DNA from: JBAXGE01 sp044344145
GTDB taxonomy: Bacteria; Planctomycetota; Phycisphaerae; WQYP01
Assembly: GCA_044344145.1 (NCBI GenBank)
Contig: JBIJDM010000076.1
Location: 1 to 10,974 of the forward strand
Length of the DNA: 10,974 nucleotides
Direction: 5' to 3'
Below are positions 1 to 6,370 of the stretch, piece after piece (positions within the stretch are counted from its first letter, which is position 1; each line of letters begins with the position of its first letter). The notes beneath the pieces are model-generated. The model was given only the letters and a program-made list of their open reading frames with translations, was not told the origin of the DNA and did no database searches. The translations under genes and the position numbers were made by a program.

Positions 1-65
1 GGGCGCTCCGGCGGCTGGGCAGGGGTGACCGGGGTCGGATCGGATGGCGTAGGCGTCTGACTCAT
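1..65 (-). CDS. N-terminus of a divergent unidentified protein (partial)
   Basis: Read on the minus strand, an ATG at 65-63 opens a frame with no stop to the left window edge (21 full codons). It begins MSQTPTPSDPTPVTPAQ and continues Pro-rich. Such a Pro/Thr/Ser-rich opening is typical of a disordered N-terminal tail before a folded or membrane domain. A good ribosome binding site (GAAAGG, minus strand, complement of 71-76) sits 5 nt before the ATG. The frame is divergent from the copper ATPase and would share its short promoter region. Product and function cannot be told from 21 residues. On the plus strand the same bases also allow a frame ending in TGA at 58-60, but it reads as a Gly-rich string and has no support. 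Confidence 0.5.
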   Translation of the reverse strand, partial: MSQTPTPSDPTPVTPAQPPER

Positions 66-70
66 GCGTA

Positions 71-76
71 CCTTTC
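71..76 (-). promoter_or_regulatory. Ribosome binding site of the divergent partial gene
   Basis: GAAAGG on the minus strand lies 5 nt upstream of the ATG at 65-63. It supports the divergent frame and argues against translation of the copper ATPase from the ATG at 64, which would overlap this start. Confidence 0.4.
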
Positions 77-119
77 GGGTCAAAGCCCCTATTATCAAGT
101 TCCCGGCGCTGGGGTCAAT

Positions 120-123
120 GGAG
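120..123 (+). promoter_or_regulatory. Ribosome binding site deciding the CopA start
   Basis: GGAG at 120-123 is 9 nt upstream of the ATG at 133. Neither the ATG at 64 nor the one at 118 has a comparable site, so 133 is preferred. Confidence 0.5.
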
Positions 124-132
124 CGAGTGAAT

Positions 133-2349
133 ATGCCTGTGGAAGAAAAAAACGCGACGCTGCTGGCCATCGAGGGTATGAGCTGTTCCGCCTGTGTCCT
201 GCGGGTGCAGGATGCCCTGCAAAAAGTCCCCGGCGTGACTGCCTGCGCGGTGGATTTGGCCAGTGGTATGGCCCGTGTGGAGGCCGTCACGGCCCCGGAT
301 CAGGCGGTTTTGGTCTCAGCCGTCCGCAATGCGGGCTATAAAGCCCAGACTTTGGGGCAGGATGCCGCACTGGCCATCCGCACGGTACAGGCCCAGGGGC
401 AGGCGGAAACCAACGCCATGCGCTGGCGGCTGATTTTGGCGCTGGTACTGGGCACCCCCGTGCTGGGGGCACATATTCGCATGATGTTGGATCACATCCA
501 TCATCCCTCGTACGAATTCCTCTGGGCGGAATTGATCCTCAGCACTTTGGTGGTCTGGGTGGCGGGGTGGCCTTATATCATGCGGGCGGCGCGGGGGCTG
601 TGGCACGGCGCCTGGGGCATGGACTTACTCATCAGCCTGGGCGCTGTCACGGCGTGGGCGGTTTCGCTGTCGGGGTCATATCAGGGCTTGCGCGGCCTGC
701 CGGGGGGGATGATAGAATATCATGCCGCGGTGGCCATTATTATGTTCATCAGTGTGGGGAAATATATCGAAACGCGGTTACGCACCCGCACCGGGGGCAT
801 TCTGGCCGCTCTGGCCCAGCGTACGGCCGTCACCGCCACGGTGGCCGATAGCACGGATGAAACGCCCCCCAGCGAAGGTTGGCACGAAGTGCCCGCCGAT
901 CAGGTCACGGTGGGCCAATGGGTTCGTGTGAATGCCCAGCAGGTAGTGCCCGTGGATGGTATGGTCGTCACGGGTACGGGCAGTCTCGATGCCGCCGTGG
1001 TCACAGGCGAAAGTGTCCCGGTGGAACTCTCCCCCGGCACCGGCGTACCCGCGGGCAGTTTGCTAATTGATGGCTCCATCGTCATGCACGCCACCGCGAC
1101 GGCCGGGAATTCGGTCGTCGCCCGGATGCTGCAGTATGTGCAGGCTGCCCAATTATCCAAAAGTGCCATGGGGGCGCTGACCGAACGGCTGGCGCGGTGG
1201 TTTGTGCCGGTGATGATTCTGATCGCGCTGGGGGCGTTACTGGGTTGGTGGTGGGCAGGGGCGGGTTGGGTGCGGGCGTTTGAAATTGCGTTATCTACGG
1301 TGGTGATTGCCTGCCCTTGTGCGCTGGGACTCGCCGCTCCCGCAGCGCTGGCCGCGGGGATTGGCCGGGCCAGCCGGGCGGGGATTTTGTTCACCCGTGC
1401 CAGCGCTTTGGAAGCCGCACATGCCATCCATACCCTCTATTTCGATAAAACCGGCACGCTGACCACCGGCCATCTGCGCGTGGTCGAGGTGCTGCCCTAT
1501 AACGTCAAGGAAGATAGGGTCCTGCTGGTGGCGGGGGCGTTGGAGCAATTTGCCCAGCATCCCATCGCGGCGGCCATCTTGCAGGAATGCCAATGGCGCG
1601 GCCTGAAACCCGACTATCCTGACGCCTTTTCCAGCACCCCCGGCGGGGGCGTGCGCGGCGCCCTCGCGGGCGCGGAAGCATGGGTCGGCCGGCCCCAATT
1701 TGTGCCCGCCGGTACCCCGGCCCAGATGCAGGACGTCCAACGCCTGCAGGAGCAGGGCTGCACCGTCGTAGCCGTGGTGACGGGCACCCAGTGGCAGGGC
1801 CTGCTGGCGCTGCGTGATGAATTGCGCCCCGAGGCCGAAGCTACGGTGCAAAGCCTGCAGGCCGATGGCGTGGTGGTGGGGGTGTTAAGTGGTGATCATG
1901 CCCGCGCGGTGGCCGGGACCACCAAAGCCCTGCAATTAACCGATGTCCAGGGTGAACTTAGCCCCACCGGCAAGGCAGAACATATCGCCCAGGTGCAGGC
2001 CAAGCATCCCGGCGTGGCCTTCGTCGGCGATGGCATCAATGACGCCCCCGCACTGGCCGCGGCGGATTTGGGCATCGCCCTGGCCAGTGGCAGCCAATTG
2101 GCGCGCTCGGCGGGGGATGTTATCCTACTAAGTGGTCAGCTTACCCATGTGGCCGTGGCGCTGCGGATTGCACGCCGGACCATGCGGGTGATGCGGCAAA
2201 ATTTATTCTGGGCTTTTTTCTACAATGTGTTGGCGGTTCCTCTGGCCGTGGCGGGTGTATTACCGCCGGCCGTTTCCGCCGCGGCGATGGCGCTGAGTTC
2301 CCTGACCGTGGTGCTCAATGCCCTGCGTCTGCATTGGATCAAAGTATGA
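133..2349 (+). CDS. copA: Cu(I)-exporting P1B-1-type ATPase (CopA family)
   Basis: This P-type ATPase should pump Cu(I) out of the cytoplasm across the inner membrane, driven by ATP. Numbering for the 738-residue protein starting at 133: one heavy-metal-associated (HMA) domain at about 9-75 with GMSCSAC (Cys18 and Cys21); hydrophobic segments from about 98; actuator-domain TGES at 291-294; membrane CPC at 394-396; phosphorylated Asp438 in DKTGT; nucleotide-domain HP at 476-477; GDGINDAP at 632-639. The last two helices carry YN (697-698) and MALSSLTVVLNALRL (719-733), the signature of the Cu(I) subgroup. Length is normal for a one-HMA CopA. The frame stays open back to 64, but that would overlap the divergent gene, and GGAG at 120-123 favours 133. 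Oddity: the usual CPCALGLATPTAL reads CPCALGLAAPAAL. The PfkB-type kinase follows after 38 bp and may be co-transcribed. Family assignment is firm; silver could also be a substrate. Confidence 0.95.
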   Translation: MPVEEKNATLLAIEGMSCSACVLRVQDALQKVPGVTACAVDLASGMARVEAVTAPDQAVLVSAVRNAGYKAQTLGQDAALAIRTVQAQGQAETNAMRWRLILALVLGTPVLGAHIRMMLDHIHHPSYEFLWAELILSTLVVWVAGWPYIMRAARGLWHGAWGMDLLISLGAVTAWAVSLSGSYQGLRGLPGGMIEYHAAVAIIMFISVGKYIETRLRTRTGGILAALAQRTAVTATVADSTDETPPSEGWHEVPADQVTVGQWVRVNAQQVVPVDGMVVTGTGSLDAAVVTGESVPVELSPGTGVPAGSLLIDGSIVMHATATAGNSVVARMLQYVQAAQLSKSAMGALTERLARWFVPVMILIALGALLGWWWAGAGWVRAFEIALSTVVIACPCALGLAAPAALAAGIGRASRAGILFTRASALEAAHAIHTLYFDKTGTLTTGHLRVVEVLPYNVKEDRVLLVAGALEQFAQHPIAAAILQECQWRGLKPDYPDAFSSTPGGGVRGALAGAEAWVGRPQFVPAGTPAQMQDVQRLQEQGCTVVAVVTGTQWQGLLALRDELRPEAEATVQSLQADGVVVGVLSGDHARAVAGTTKALQLTDVQGELSPTGKAEHIAQVQAKHPGVAFVGDGINDAPALAAADLGIALASGSQLARSAGDVILLSGQLTHVAVALRIARRTMRVMRQNLFWAFFYNVLAVPLAVAGVLPPAVSAAAMALSSLTVVLNALRLHWIKV

Positions 2350-2387
2350 CTGCGTGACCGTGGCATCAGGATTTGTGGAGTAGCAAC

Positions 2388-3335
2388 ATGGCAATCTGGA
2401 CTGTCGGCTTGAATCCCGCCGTGGATCGGATTCTATCCAGCCCCGAACTCAAGGTGGGGCAGGCTTGCCGGGTGCAACTGGAGGCGTGTCTGGCCGCGGG
2501 CAAAGCGTTGAATGTGGCGCGGGCATTGGCGCTGCGTGGTGCGGATGCCTGGACGACCGGTTTGGTGGGGGCCATGGAACGCGACTTTTTTCTCCACCAG
2601 ATTGAGGCCTTCGGGCCGGGTAAAATTACCGCCGATTTGTGCCCCTGTTCCGGTATGACCCGCCAGAATATCACCTTACTCGCCACCGCCACCCAGCCCG
2701 AGACCCATCTGCGGGAAGCCGGGGCGATGGTGAATCCCGCGGAGTATCAGCGTTGGGAAAGCGGTTTTCTGCCCCGGGTACGGCTGGGTGATTGGGTGGT
2801 AATCGCCGGCAGTCTGCCCCCCGGGGTGCACTTGGAAACGATTGTTGCCTTGCTGGAAAAACTCAAAGCGCTGGGGGCGCTGACCGTGGTGGATGCCGAG
2901 GGGGCTTTGCTCAAAACCGCCATCCATCTGGGCGTCACTATGATCAAACCCAACGAAAAAGAACTGGCCGACTATCTGGGCGGACCGCTACCCTATGTCT
3001 GGGAAGACATGATTTCCGCCATGCGACCCATTCACGAACATGGCACCTGGGTGGCTCTGACGTTGGGCGCGCGCGGCGCGCTGCTGGCCGGGCCACAACA
3101 TGCCTGGCGGGCGCAGGTGCATCTGCAACGCCCGGTGATCCGCACCGTCGGCTGCGGTGATTTTTTCCTCGGCGGTCTGCTCAGTCGCTGGGTCCGCGAA
3201 GGCCCCGGCCCCGAAACCCTCGCCGACGCCATCGCCATGGGCACCGCCCGCGCCTACTGCCGCGACTTCGCCACCATCGACGAACCCCTCTGGCAAAGCC
3301 TGCGCAGCAGCATCAAAACCGTGACGCTGCGCTGA
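2388..3335 (+). CDS. PfkB-family phosphosugar kinase (1-phosphofructokinase / tagatose-6-phosphate kinase type)
   Basis: This cytoplasmic kinase probably phosphorylates a sugar phosphate with ATP, like FruK or LacC; the substrate cannot be fixed from sequence. The 315-residue protein has the ribokinase/PfkB order: GLNPAVDR near residue 7, a substrate-binding GK-LNVARAL segment near 40, VIAGSLPPGV near 140, KPNEKEL near 190, a TLGARGALL strand, and the C-terminal signature TVGCGDFFLGG near 255, whose Asp is the catalytic base. Length matches the family. The start at 2388 is chosen because GGAG at 2377-2380 lies 7 nt upstream; an in-frame alternative at 2373 lacks a site. Oddities: the usual (A/G)GGKG(I/L)NVAR reads AAGKALNVAR, and the usual GAGD reads GCGD. 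It lies 38 bp after copA on the same strand, so the two may share a transcript, though no functional link is known. It ends 27 bp from the convergent LRR gene. Confidence 0.88.
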   Translation: MAIWTVGLNPAVDRILSSPELKVGQACRVQLEACLAAGKALNVARALALRGADAWTTGLVGAMERDFFLHQIEAFGPGKITADLCPCSGMTRQNITLLATATQPETHLREAGAMVNPAEYQRWESGFLPRVRLGDWVVIAGSLPPGVHLETIVALLEKLKALGALTVVDAEGALLKTAIHLGVTMIKPNEKELADYLGGPLPYVWEDMISAMRPIHEHGTWVALTLGARGALLAGPQHAWRAQVHLQRPVIRTVGCGDFFLGGLLSRWVREGPGPETLADAIAMGTARAYCRDFATIDEPLWQSLRSSIKTVTLR

Positions 3336-3362
3336 ATGGCGCTGGGTTGTTTTGCTTGACCC
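3336..3362. other. Short convergent gap
   Basis: Only 27 bp separate the stop codons of the kinase and the LRR gene. I see no strong GC stem followed by a T-run on either strand, so termination for the two convergent genes is not explained by an obvious intrinsic terminator. Confidence 0.4.
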
Positions 3363-4919
3363 TCAATGCCGGTCATTGGCGGGTTTCGCCAATTCCGTTC
3401 GCCGTCCCCCCAGCTTCGGCCCCCAGCCCTTCATATTGGCCAGATAATACACGGTGGCGTTTTCCGAGCCTTGGAACAAGTTGCCTTTGACGCCGGGGGC
3501 ATGGCCCAGAAAGTTAACATCTTTCAGCGCCGGGCAAAATGCGAAGGCATTTTCGCCGATGCTGGTGACGCGGTCGGGAATGGTGATGACCGTCAGCACC
3601 GCACAGCCGCTGAACGCTTCGGGGCCGATGCTGGTCACACTGCCCGGCAGATTGATATTGTTCAGTTTAGTGCACTCATAAAACGCCCGCGTCCCGACCC
3701 TGGTCAGGGTATTGGGCAGCCCCGCATACGTCAGATTGGTACAGCCGGCGAAAGCCTCGTCCGGCAATGTGGTCAGGTTGTGCAGGACAACCCCGGTCAA
3801 CCCCTTACAGTCCCGAAACGCGCCTTCGCCCAAACTGGTGACGGTTTTGGGGATGCCATAATTGCCATTCTTATCGCGCGGAAACGCCAGCAATACCGTC
3901 TGGGTCTTATTGAGCAACACGCCATCCACGCGGGTATAACAGGCATCAATTTTTTCCTGTGTGGTCTTGGTCAATTTCGGGCATTGGGCAAAGGCGTCAT
4001 AGCCCAGGCACGTCAGACTCTTGGGCAACTGCACACTGGTCAACCCGCTGCACCCCGCAAAGGCCTCGCGCCCGATCGTGGTCAGCGTGTCGGGCAGGGT
4101 GATGCCGCTTAAATTTACGCACCCGGCAAACGCTTTGGTCCCGATGGCGGTGACCGTCGCGGGTACGTTGTAACTGCCGGCTTTACCCATCGGATAGCGC
4201 AAGACCGTGGTTTGTGCCTGATCCAGCAATACCCCCGCCGCACTGCTGAAGGCCGGATTACCCGCCTCCACGGTATATGCCGTCAGCCCGGTGCAGCCGT
4301 CAAACGCGCCGCTTCCAAGGCTGGTGACACTGGCGGGGAGGGTGATTTGCAGCAATCCTTTGCACCCGGCAAAGGCCTGTTCGCGAATCGTGGCGACGCC
4401 GGGGCTGATTGTCACACTGACCAGCGCGCCGCAGCCCAAAAACGTCTGCTTGCCGATGCTTTCCACCCCGCCGGGGATGGTGATGCTGGTCAGACTGCCG
4501 CATTGCATAAACGCCTGCATCCCCAGGCTGGTCAGGTGCGGGGGCAGATTCAACTGCGTCAGCTTGCCGCACCCGGCAAAGGCCATATCCCCGATACTGG
4601 TCAGGCTCTCGGGCAGCGTTAGCGCCGTCAGGCCGGTACGGGCAAAGAACGCCATGTCGCCGATTCCGACCACCGGCAGTTCATCAATTCGCCCCGGCAC
4701 CGTCACTTCCCCGCCCTGTCCTTTATATTTGGTAATAGTGACCTTGCCTGCGGTCACGGTATAGGAAAAGTCCTGATACGTCTGGACCACCCCCGGCTTA
4801 CCCGCTGCTCCGCCCAGCGGCGCAAGGGTACCCGCCGGACCCGCGGCATACCCCGCCGAGACCGCCAGCACACTGCCCAGTAACACCGCGCCCACCATCC
4901 CGGCAGAGCCCAACTTCAT
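3363..4919 (-). CDS. Secreted BspA-like leucine-rich-repeat protein
   Basis: The protein is predicted to be exported and to act by binding; no enzyme domain is visible. The 518-residue product from 4919 starts MKLGSAGMVGAVLL, a signal peptide with likely cleavage near AGYAAG (about residue 22-27). Residues about 50-80 form a FSYTVTAGKVTITKYKG strand-rich entry typical of such proteins. Then come about 14 BspA/TpLRR repeats (residues about 84-470) on the pattern IGxxAFxGCxxL followed by TxIxLPxxVTS, roughly 23 residues each. Two non-repeat cassettes interrupt them. The C-terminus has ATVYYLANMKGWG, a common ending in this family, and no LPXTG or obvious sorting domain. The frame extends upstream to 4979, but GGGAG (4929-4925) sits 5 nt before the ATG at 4919 and the signal peptide begins there. 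Homologues are abundant in Verrucomicrobiota and related groups. The ligand is unknown. Confidence 0.9.
   Translation of the reverse strand: MKLGSAGMVGAVLLGSVLAVSAGYAAGPAGTLAPLGGAAGKPGVVQTYQDFSYTVTAGKVTITKYKGQGGEVTVPGRIDELPVVGIGDMAFFARTGLTALTLPESLTSIGDMAFAGCGKLTQLNLPPHLTSLGMQAFMQCGSLTSITIPGGVESIGKQTFLGCGALVSVTISPGVATIREQAFAGCKGLLQITLPASVTSLGSGAFDGCTGLTAYTVEAGNPAFSSAAGVLLDQAQTTVLRYPMGKAGSYNVPATVTAIGTKAFAGCVNLSGITLPDTLTTIGREAFAGCSGLTSVQLPKSLTCLGYDAFAQCPKLTKTTQEKIDACYTRVDGVLLNKTQTVLLAFPRDKNGNYGIPKTVTSLGEGAFRDCKGLTGVVLHNLTTLPDEAFAGCTNLTYAGLPNTLTRVGTRAFYECTKLNNINLPGSVTSIGPEAFSGCAVLTVITIPDRVTSIGENAFAFCPALKDVNFLGHAPGVKGNLFQGSENATVYYLANMKGWGPKLGGRRTELAKPANDRH
3510..4670 (-). repeat. Tandem BspA-type LRR repeat array (about 14 units)
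   Basis: The coding repeats are about 69 bp each and align on IGxxAFxGC. First-line cores seen in order include IGDMAF, IGDMAFAGC, LGMQAFMQC, IGKQTFLGC, IREQAFAGC, LGSGAFDGC, IGTKAFAGC, IGREAFAGC, LGYDAFAQC, LGEGAFRDC, LPDEAFAGC, VGTRAFYEC, IGPEAFSGC and IGENAFAFC. The repeats are diverged at DNA level, so recent slippage is not evident. Confidence 0.8.
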
Positions 4920-4924
4920 AACGA

Positions 4925-4929
4925 CTCCC
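4925..4929 (-). promoter_or_regulatory. Ribosome binding site deciding the LRR gene start
   Basis: GGGAG on the minus strand is 5 nt upstream of the ATG at 4919-4917, which begins a normal signal peptide. The upstream in-frame ATG at 4979 would add 20 residues (MCLRFGRGWPGG...) before it and lacks such a site. Confidence 0.55.
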
Positions 4930-5050
4930 AACTTAAAGACCAACCCGCCGGGCCAGCCGCGCCCGAACCGCAAACACACATCAGCTAAACGCCCAACCGT
5001 AGAGAATATTCCACAACACCTCTTTTACTGGTACCCCAGCATCATAGCGT

Positions 5051-5082
5051 GCGGTAATGCCCTGTACCCGGAGCATTACCGC
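5051..5082. repeat. Perfect 10-bp inverted repeat
   Basis: GCGGTAATGC (5051-5060) and its exact reverse complement GCATTACCGC (5073-5082) flank a 12-nt spacer. It sits upstream of both divergent genes, so it is not a terminator for either annotated gene in its normal sense, and no proper T-run follows. It could be an operator for a dimeric regulator, a leader hairpin of the LRR transcript, or a stray palindromic repeat unit. Confidence 0.6.
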
Positions 5083-5099
5083 TTTATCAGTCGCGGGGG

Positions 5100-5186
5100 C
5101 GATGATTCATGTCGCCATCCTACGGTATCAGTACGCTCCGAGTGTAATCTTAAGCGGTGGCATTATTTTGCCGATGATTCGCCATC
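5100..5186 (+). repeat. Spaced imperfect direct repeat upstream of the nuclease gene
   Basis: CGATGATTC occurs at 5100-5108 and again at 5172-5180, each followed by CGCCATC (5113-5119 after a 4-nt insertion; 5180-5186 sharing the C). The copies are 72 bp apart. They could be regulator half-sites or chance. Confidence 0.3.
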
Positions 5187-5258
5187 AATTGAGTTGTGGT
5201 AAGATATGGTGAGTGATGGACAAGTCAGTTCATTGATATATCGAGAAAGGAATAACAA

Positions 5259-6047
5259 ATGCGTTCCGAGCCAACTTGGGAAAAAGCCATAAAAACAATC
5301 CTCGAATCAACTTCGACGCCCCTTCACTATGACGAAATTACCGAACGTATCATTTCAGAAAAACTGCGTCACAACCTCGGTGCCACCCCGGCCGCAACGG
5401 TCAATGCAAAAATTTCTGCATCAATCAAGCATGAGGGTGATAGTTCGCCATATATTCGCGTGGCTAAAGGAATCTTTACGTTAAGGTCCAAAGGGTTTCC
5501 CAATGCGAATATCACAAGGGAAAATTCCCCAACAGCATTGGATTCTGAGGAAGATGAAGGGCAGTACGAAATAATAACCTCGTTTGGAATGTTCTGGCGT
5601 AAAGAGGCCGTGGAATGGGGGGCTACTCCGAAGCTACTGGGCATGCAGCAAATTGGGGCTACACCAGTGGATTTTAACAAACAACTTGGTGTGTATCTGC
5701 TCTATGATGGACGGGAGGTTATCTACGTTGGACGCACAACTGATCGCCCGCTGGGGAGAAGACTTTACGAGCACACAGTTGATCGAATGTCAGTTCGGTG
5801 GGATAGATTCTCGTGGTTTGGATTATTACCCGTATCTGAGACTGGCGAACTCGGTAGCTTGCGCACAACATATAAAGCTGAAAATCTCATACCTACTTTT
5901 GAAGCGATCTTAATTGAGGCACTTGAACCACGACAGAACCGTAAGCGTGGTGACGATCTTGCGGCAGTAGAGTATATCCAAAAAGTTGATCCGGCAATCG
6001 ATAAAAAGAAACTGAAGGTTGCTGTGGATGCGCTCTTGAACAAGTAG
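5259..6047 (+). CDS. HARE-HTH domain protein with C-terminal GIY-YIG nuclease domain
   Basis: The gene encodes a likely DNA-binding endonuclease of 262 residues. Residues about 5-76 match the HARE-HTH winged-helix fold: TWEKAIKTILESTSTPLHYDE, a second helix ITERIISEKL, a core near ATVNAKISASIK, and the closing wing YIRVAKGIFTLR. This fold also occurs in RNA polymerase delta and in proteins linked to DNA modification. A linker with acidic residues near 90-103 and an FGMFWRKEAVEWG segment follow. Residues about 143-230 form a GIY-YIG domain: GVYLLY (144-149), IYVGR (155-159), Arg168, His172, metal-ligand candidate Glu215 in TFEAILIEAL, and Asn227 in EPRQN. All expected catalytic positions appear intact. 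AAAGGA at 5246-5251 is 7 nt before the ATG. The gene is clearly AT-richer than its neighbours, suggesting transfer. No methyltransferase or other restriction partner is adjacent, so the role (modification-dependent restriction, repair or homing) is inference. Confidence 0.82.
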   Translation: MRSEPTWEKAIKTILESTSTPLHYDEITERIISEKLRHNLGATPAATVNAKISASIKHEGDSSPYIRVAKGIFTLRSKGFPNANITRENSPTALDSEEDEGQYEIITSFGMFWRKEAVEWGATPKLLGMQQIGATPVDFNKQLGVYLLYDGREVIYVGRTTDRPLGRRLYEHTVDRMSVRWDRFSWFGLLPVSETGELGSLRTTYKAENLIPTFEAILIEALEPRQNRKRGDDLAAVEYIQKVDPAIDKKKLKVAVDALLNK

Positions 6048-6180
6048 TAGATTTATTACACAAAGATCAATTCATTGGTTGTCATACCGAGGGTGTTTTC
6101 GGAGTAAACGCCAAAAATTTGATTGCTCCTGCGGTTGGGTCCATATCTGTAAACAAGTGAGGCCAACCGGGGTGCGAAAT

Positions 6181-6201
6181 TACTTGATACTTCCTCAAGT
6201 A
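6181..6201. promoter_or_regulatory. Candidate operator, 7-bp inverted repeat
   Basis: TACTTGA (6181-6187) and TCAAGTA (6195-6201) are exact reverse complements with a 7-nt spacer. The right arm overlaps a possible -10 hexamer TATGAT (6200-6205). Dyads of this size near a promoter are typical of dimeric repressors or MerR-type activators, but no specific regulator can be named. Confidence 0.35.
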
Positions 6202-6206
6202 TGATG

Positions 6207-6250
6207 AACCCACCCCCATCCCAGGGCGTACAATGGGCAGGTAGTGGGTT
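6207..6250 (+). other. Possible leader hairpin
   Basis: Outer arms AACCCAC (6207-6213) and GTGGGTT (6244-6250) enclose inner arms CCCAT (6215-6219) and ATGGG (6233-6237), giving a two-step stem with an asymmetric bulge and a 13-nt loop. No T-run follows, so it is not an intrinsic terminator. It may be a structured leader of the ATPase operon or chance in GC-rich DNA. Confidence 0.25.
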
Positions 6251-6370
6251 TGGGTCTCATTTCTTTGGGCCTGAACGTATTGCTTTTGCCTCGGGCGCTT
6301 GGCTTTTTCGGGCCTTCGTGGTACAGATTAGCCTGCTTTTGCGACCCGGTAGGTCTTTCGAACAGCGAGA

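Larger units (their letters stand above)
66..132. promoter_or_regulatory. Divergent intergenic/promoter region upstream of copA
   Basis: These 67 bp separate the divergent partial gene from the preferred CopA start and must hold at least the 5' leaders of both. I do not see a clear CueR- or CsoR-type palindrome or convincing -35/-10 boxes, so copper regulation cannot be claimed from sequence. If the ATG at 64 were the true start, most of this stretch would be coding. Confidence 0.3.
4920..5258. promoter_or_regulatory. AT-richer divergent intergenic region
   Basis: About 340 bp lie between the LRR start (minus) and the HARE-HTH/GIY-YIG start (plus), and must hold promoters for both. It contains a perfect 10-bp inverted repeat (5051-5082) and a spaced direct repeat, CGATGATTC followed by CGCCATC (5100-5119 and 5172-5186). 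No convincing protein frame with a ribosome binding site is visible. I could not assign -35/-10 boxes with confidence. The base composition falls toward the nuclease gene. Confidence 0.5.
6048..6370 (+). promoter_or_regulatory. Non-coding stretch: probable promoter and leader of the ATPase-SPFH operon
   Basis: These 323 bp hold no supportable gene; frames on both strands near 6195-6410 have low-complexity translations and no ribosome binding site. The left half is AT-rich like the nuclease gene. It contains the inverted repeat TACTTGA/TCAAGTA (6181-6201), an overlapping TATGAT (6200-6205) that could be a -10 box without a clear -35 partner, and a possible hairpin (6207-6250). If transcription starts just after TATGAT, the operon would have a leader of about 160 nt. 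No known riboswitch was recognised. Confidence 0.4.

Noticed and set aside
2350..2387. Terminator or promoter between copA and the kinase gene
   Set aside because: The 38-bp gap has no stem with a T-run and no convincing promoter boxes; only the ribosome site of the kinase is visible.
3366..4112. 248-residue plus-strand open frame opposite the LRR gene
   Set aside because: It is the antisense of the LRR repeats; its own periodicity follows the LRR codons, and it has no ribosome binding site.
5189..5217. Possible -35/-10 pair (TTGAGT and AGTGAT, 17-nt spacing) upstream of the nuclease gene
   Set aside because: The -10 match is only three of six bases; other hexamer pairs in this AT-rich stretch are equally plausible, so no promoter was called.
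6132..6169. CGGTTGG/CCAACCG inverted repeat with a 24-nt loop
   Set aside because: A 7-bp stem with a long loop and no T-run is weak; chance pairing is likely, and the position near the end of the nuclease gene does not fit a terminator.
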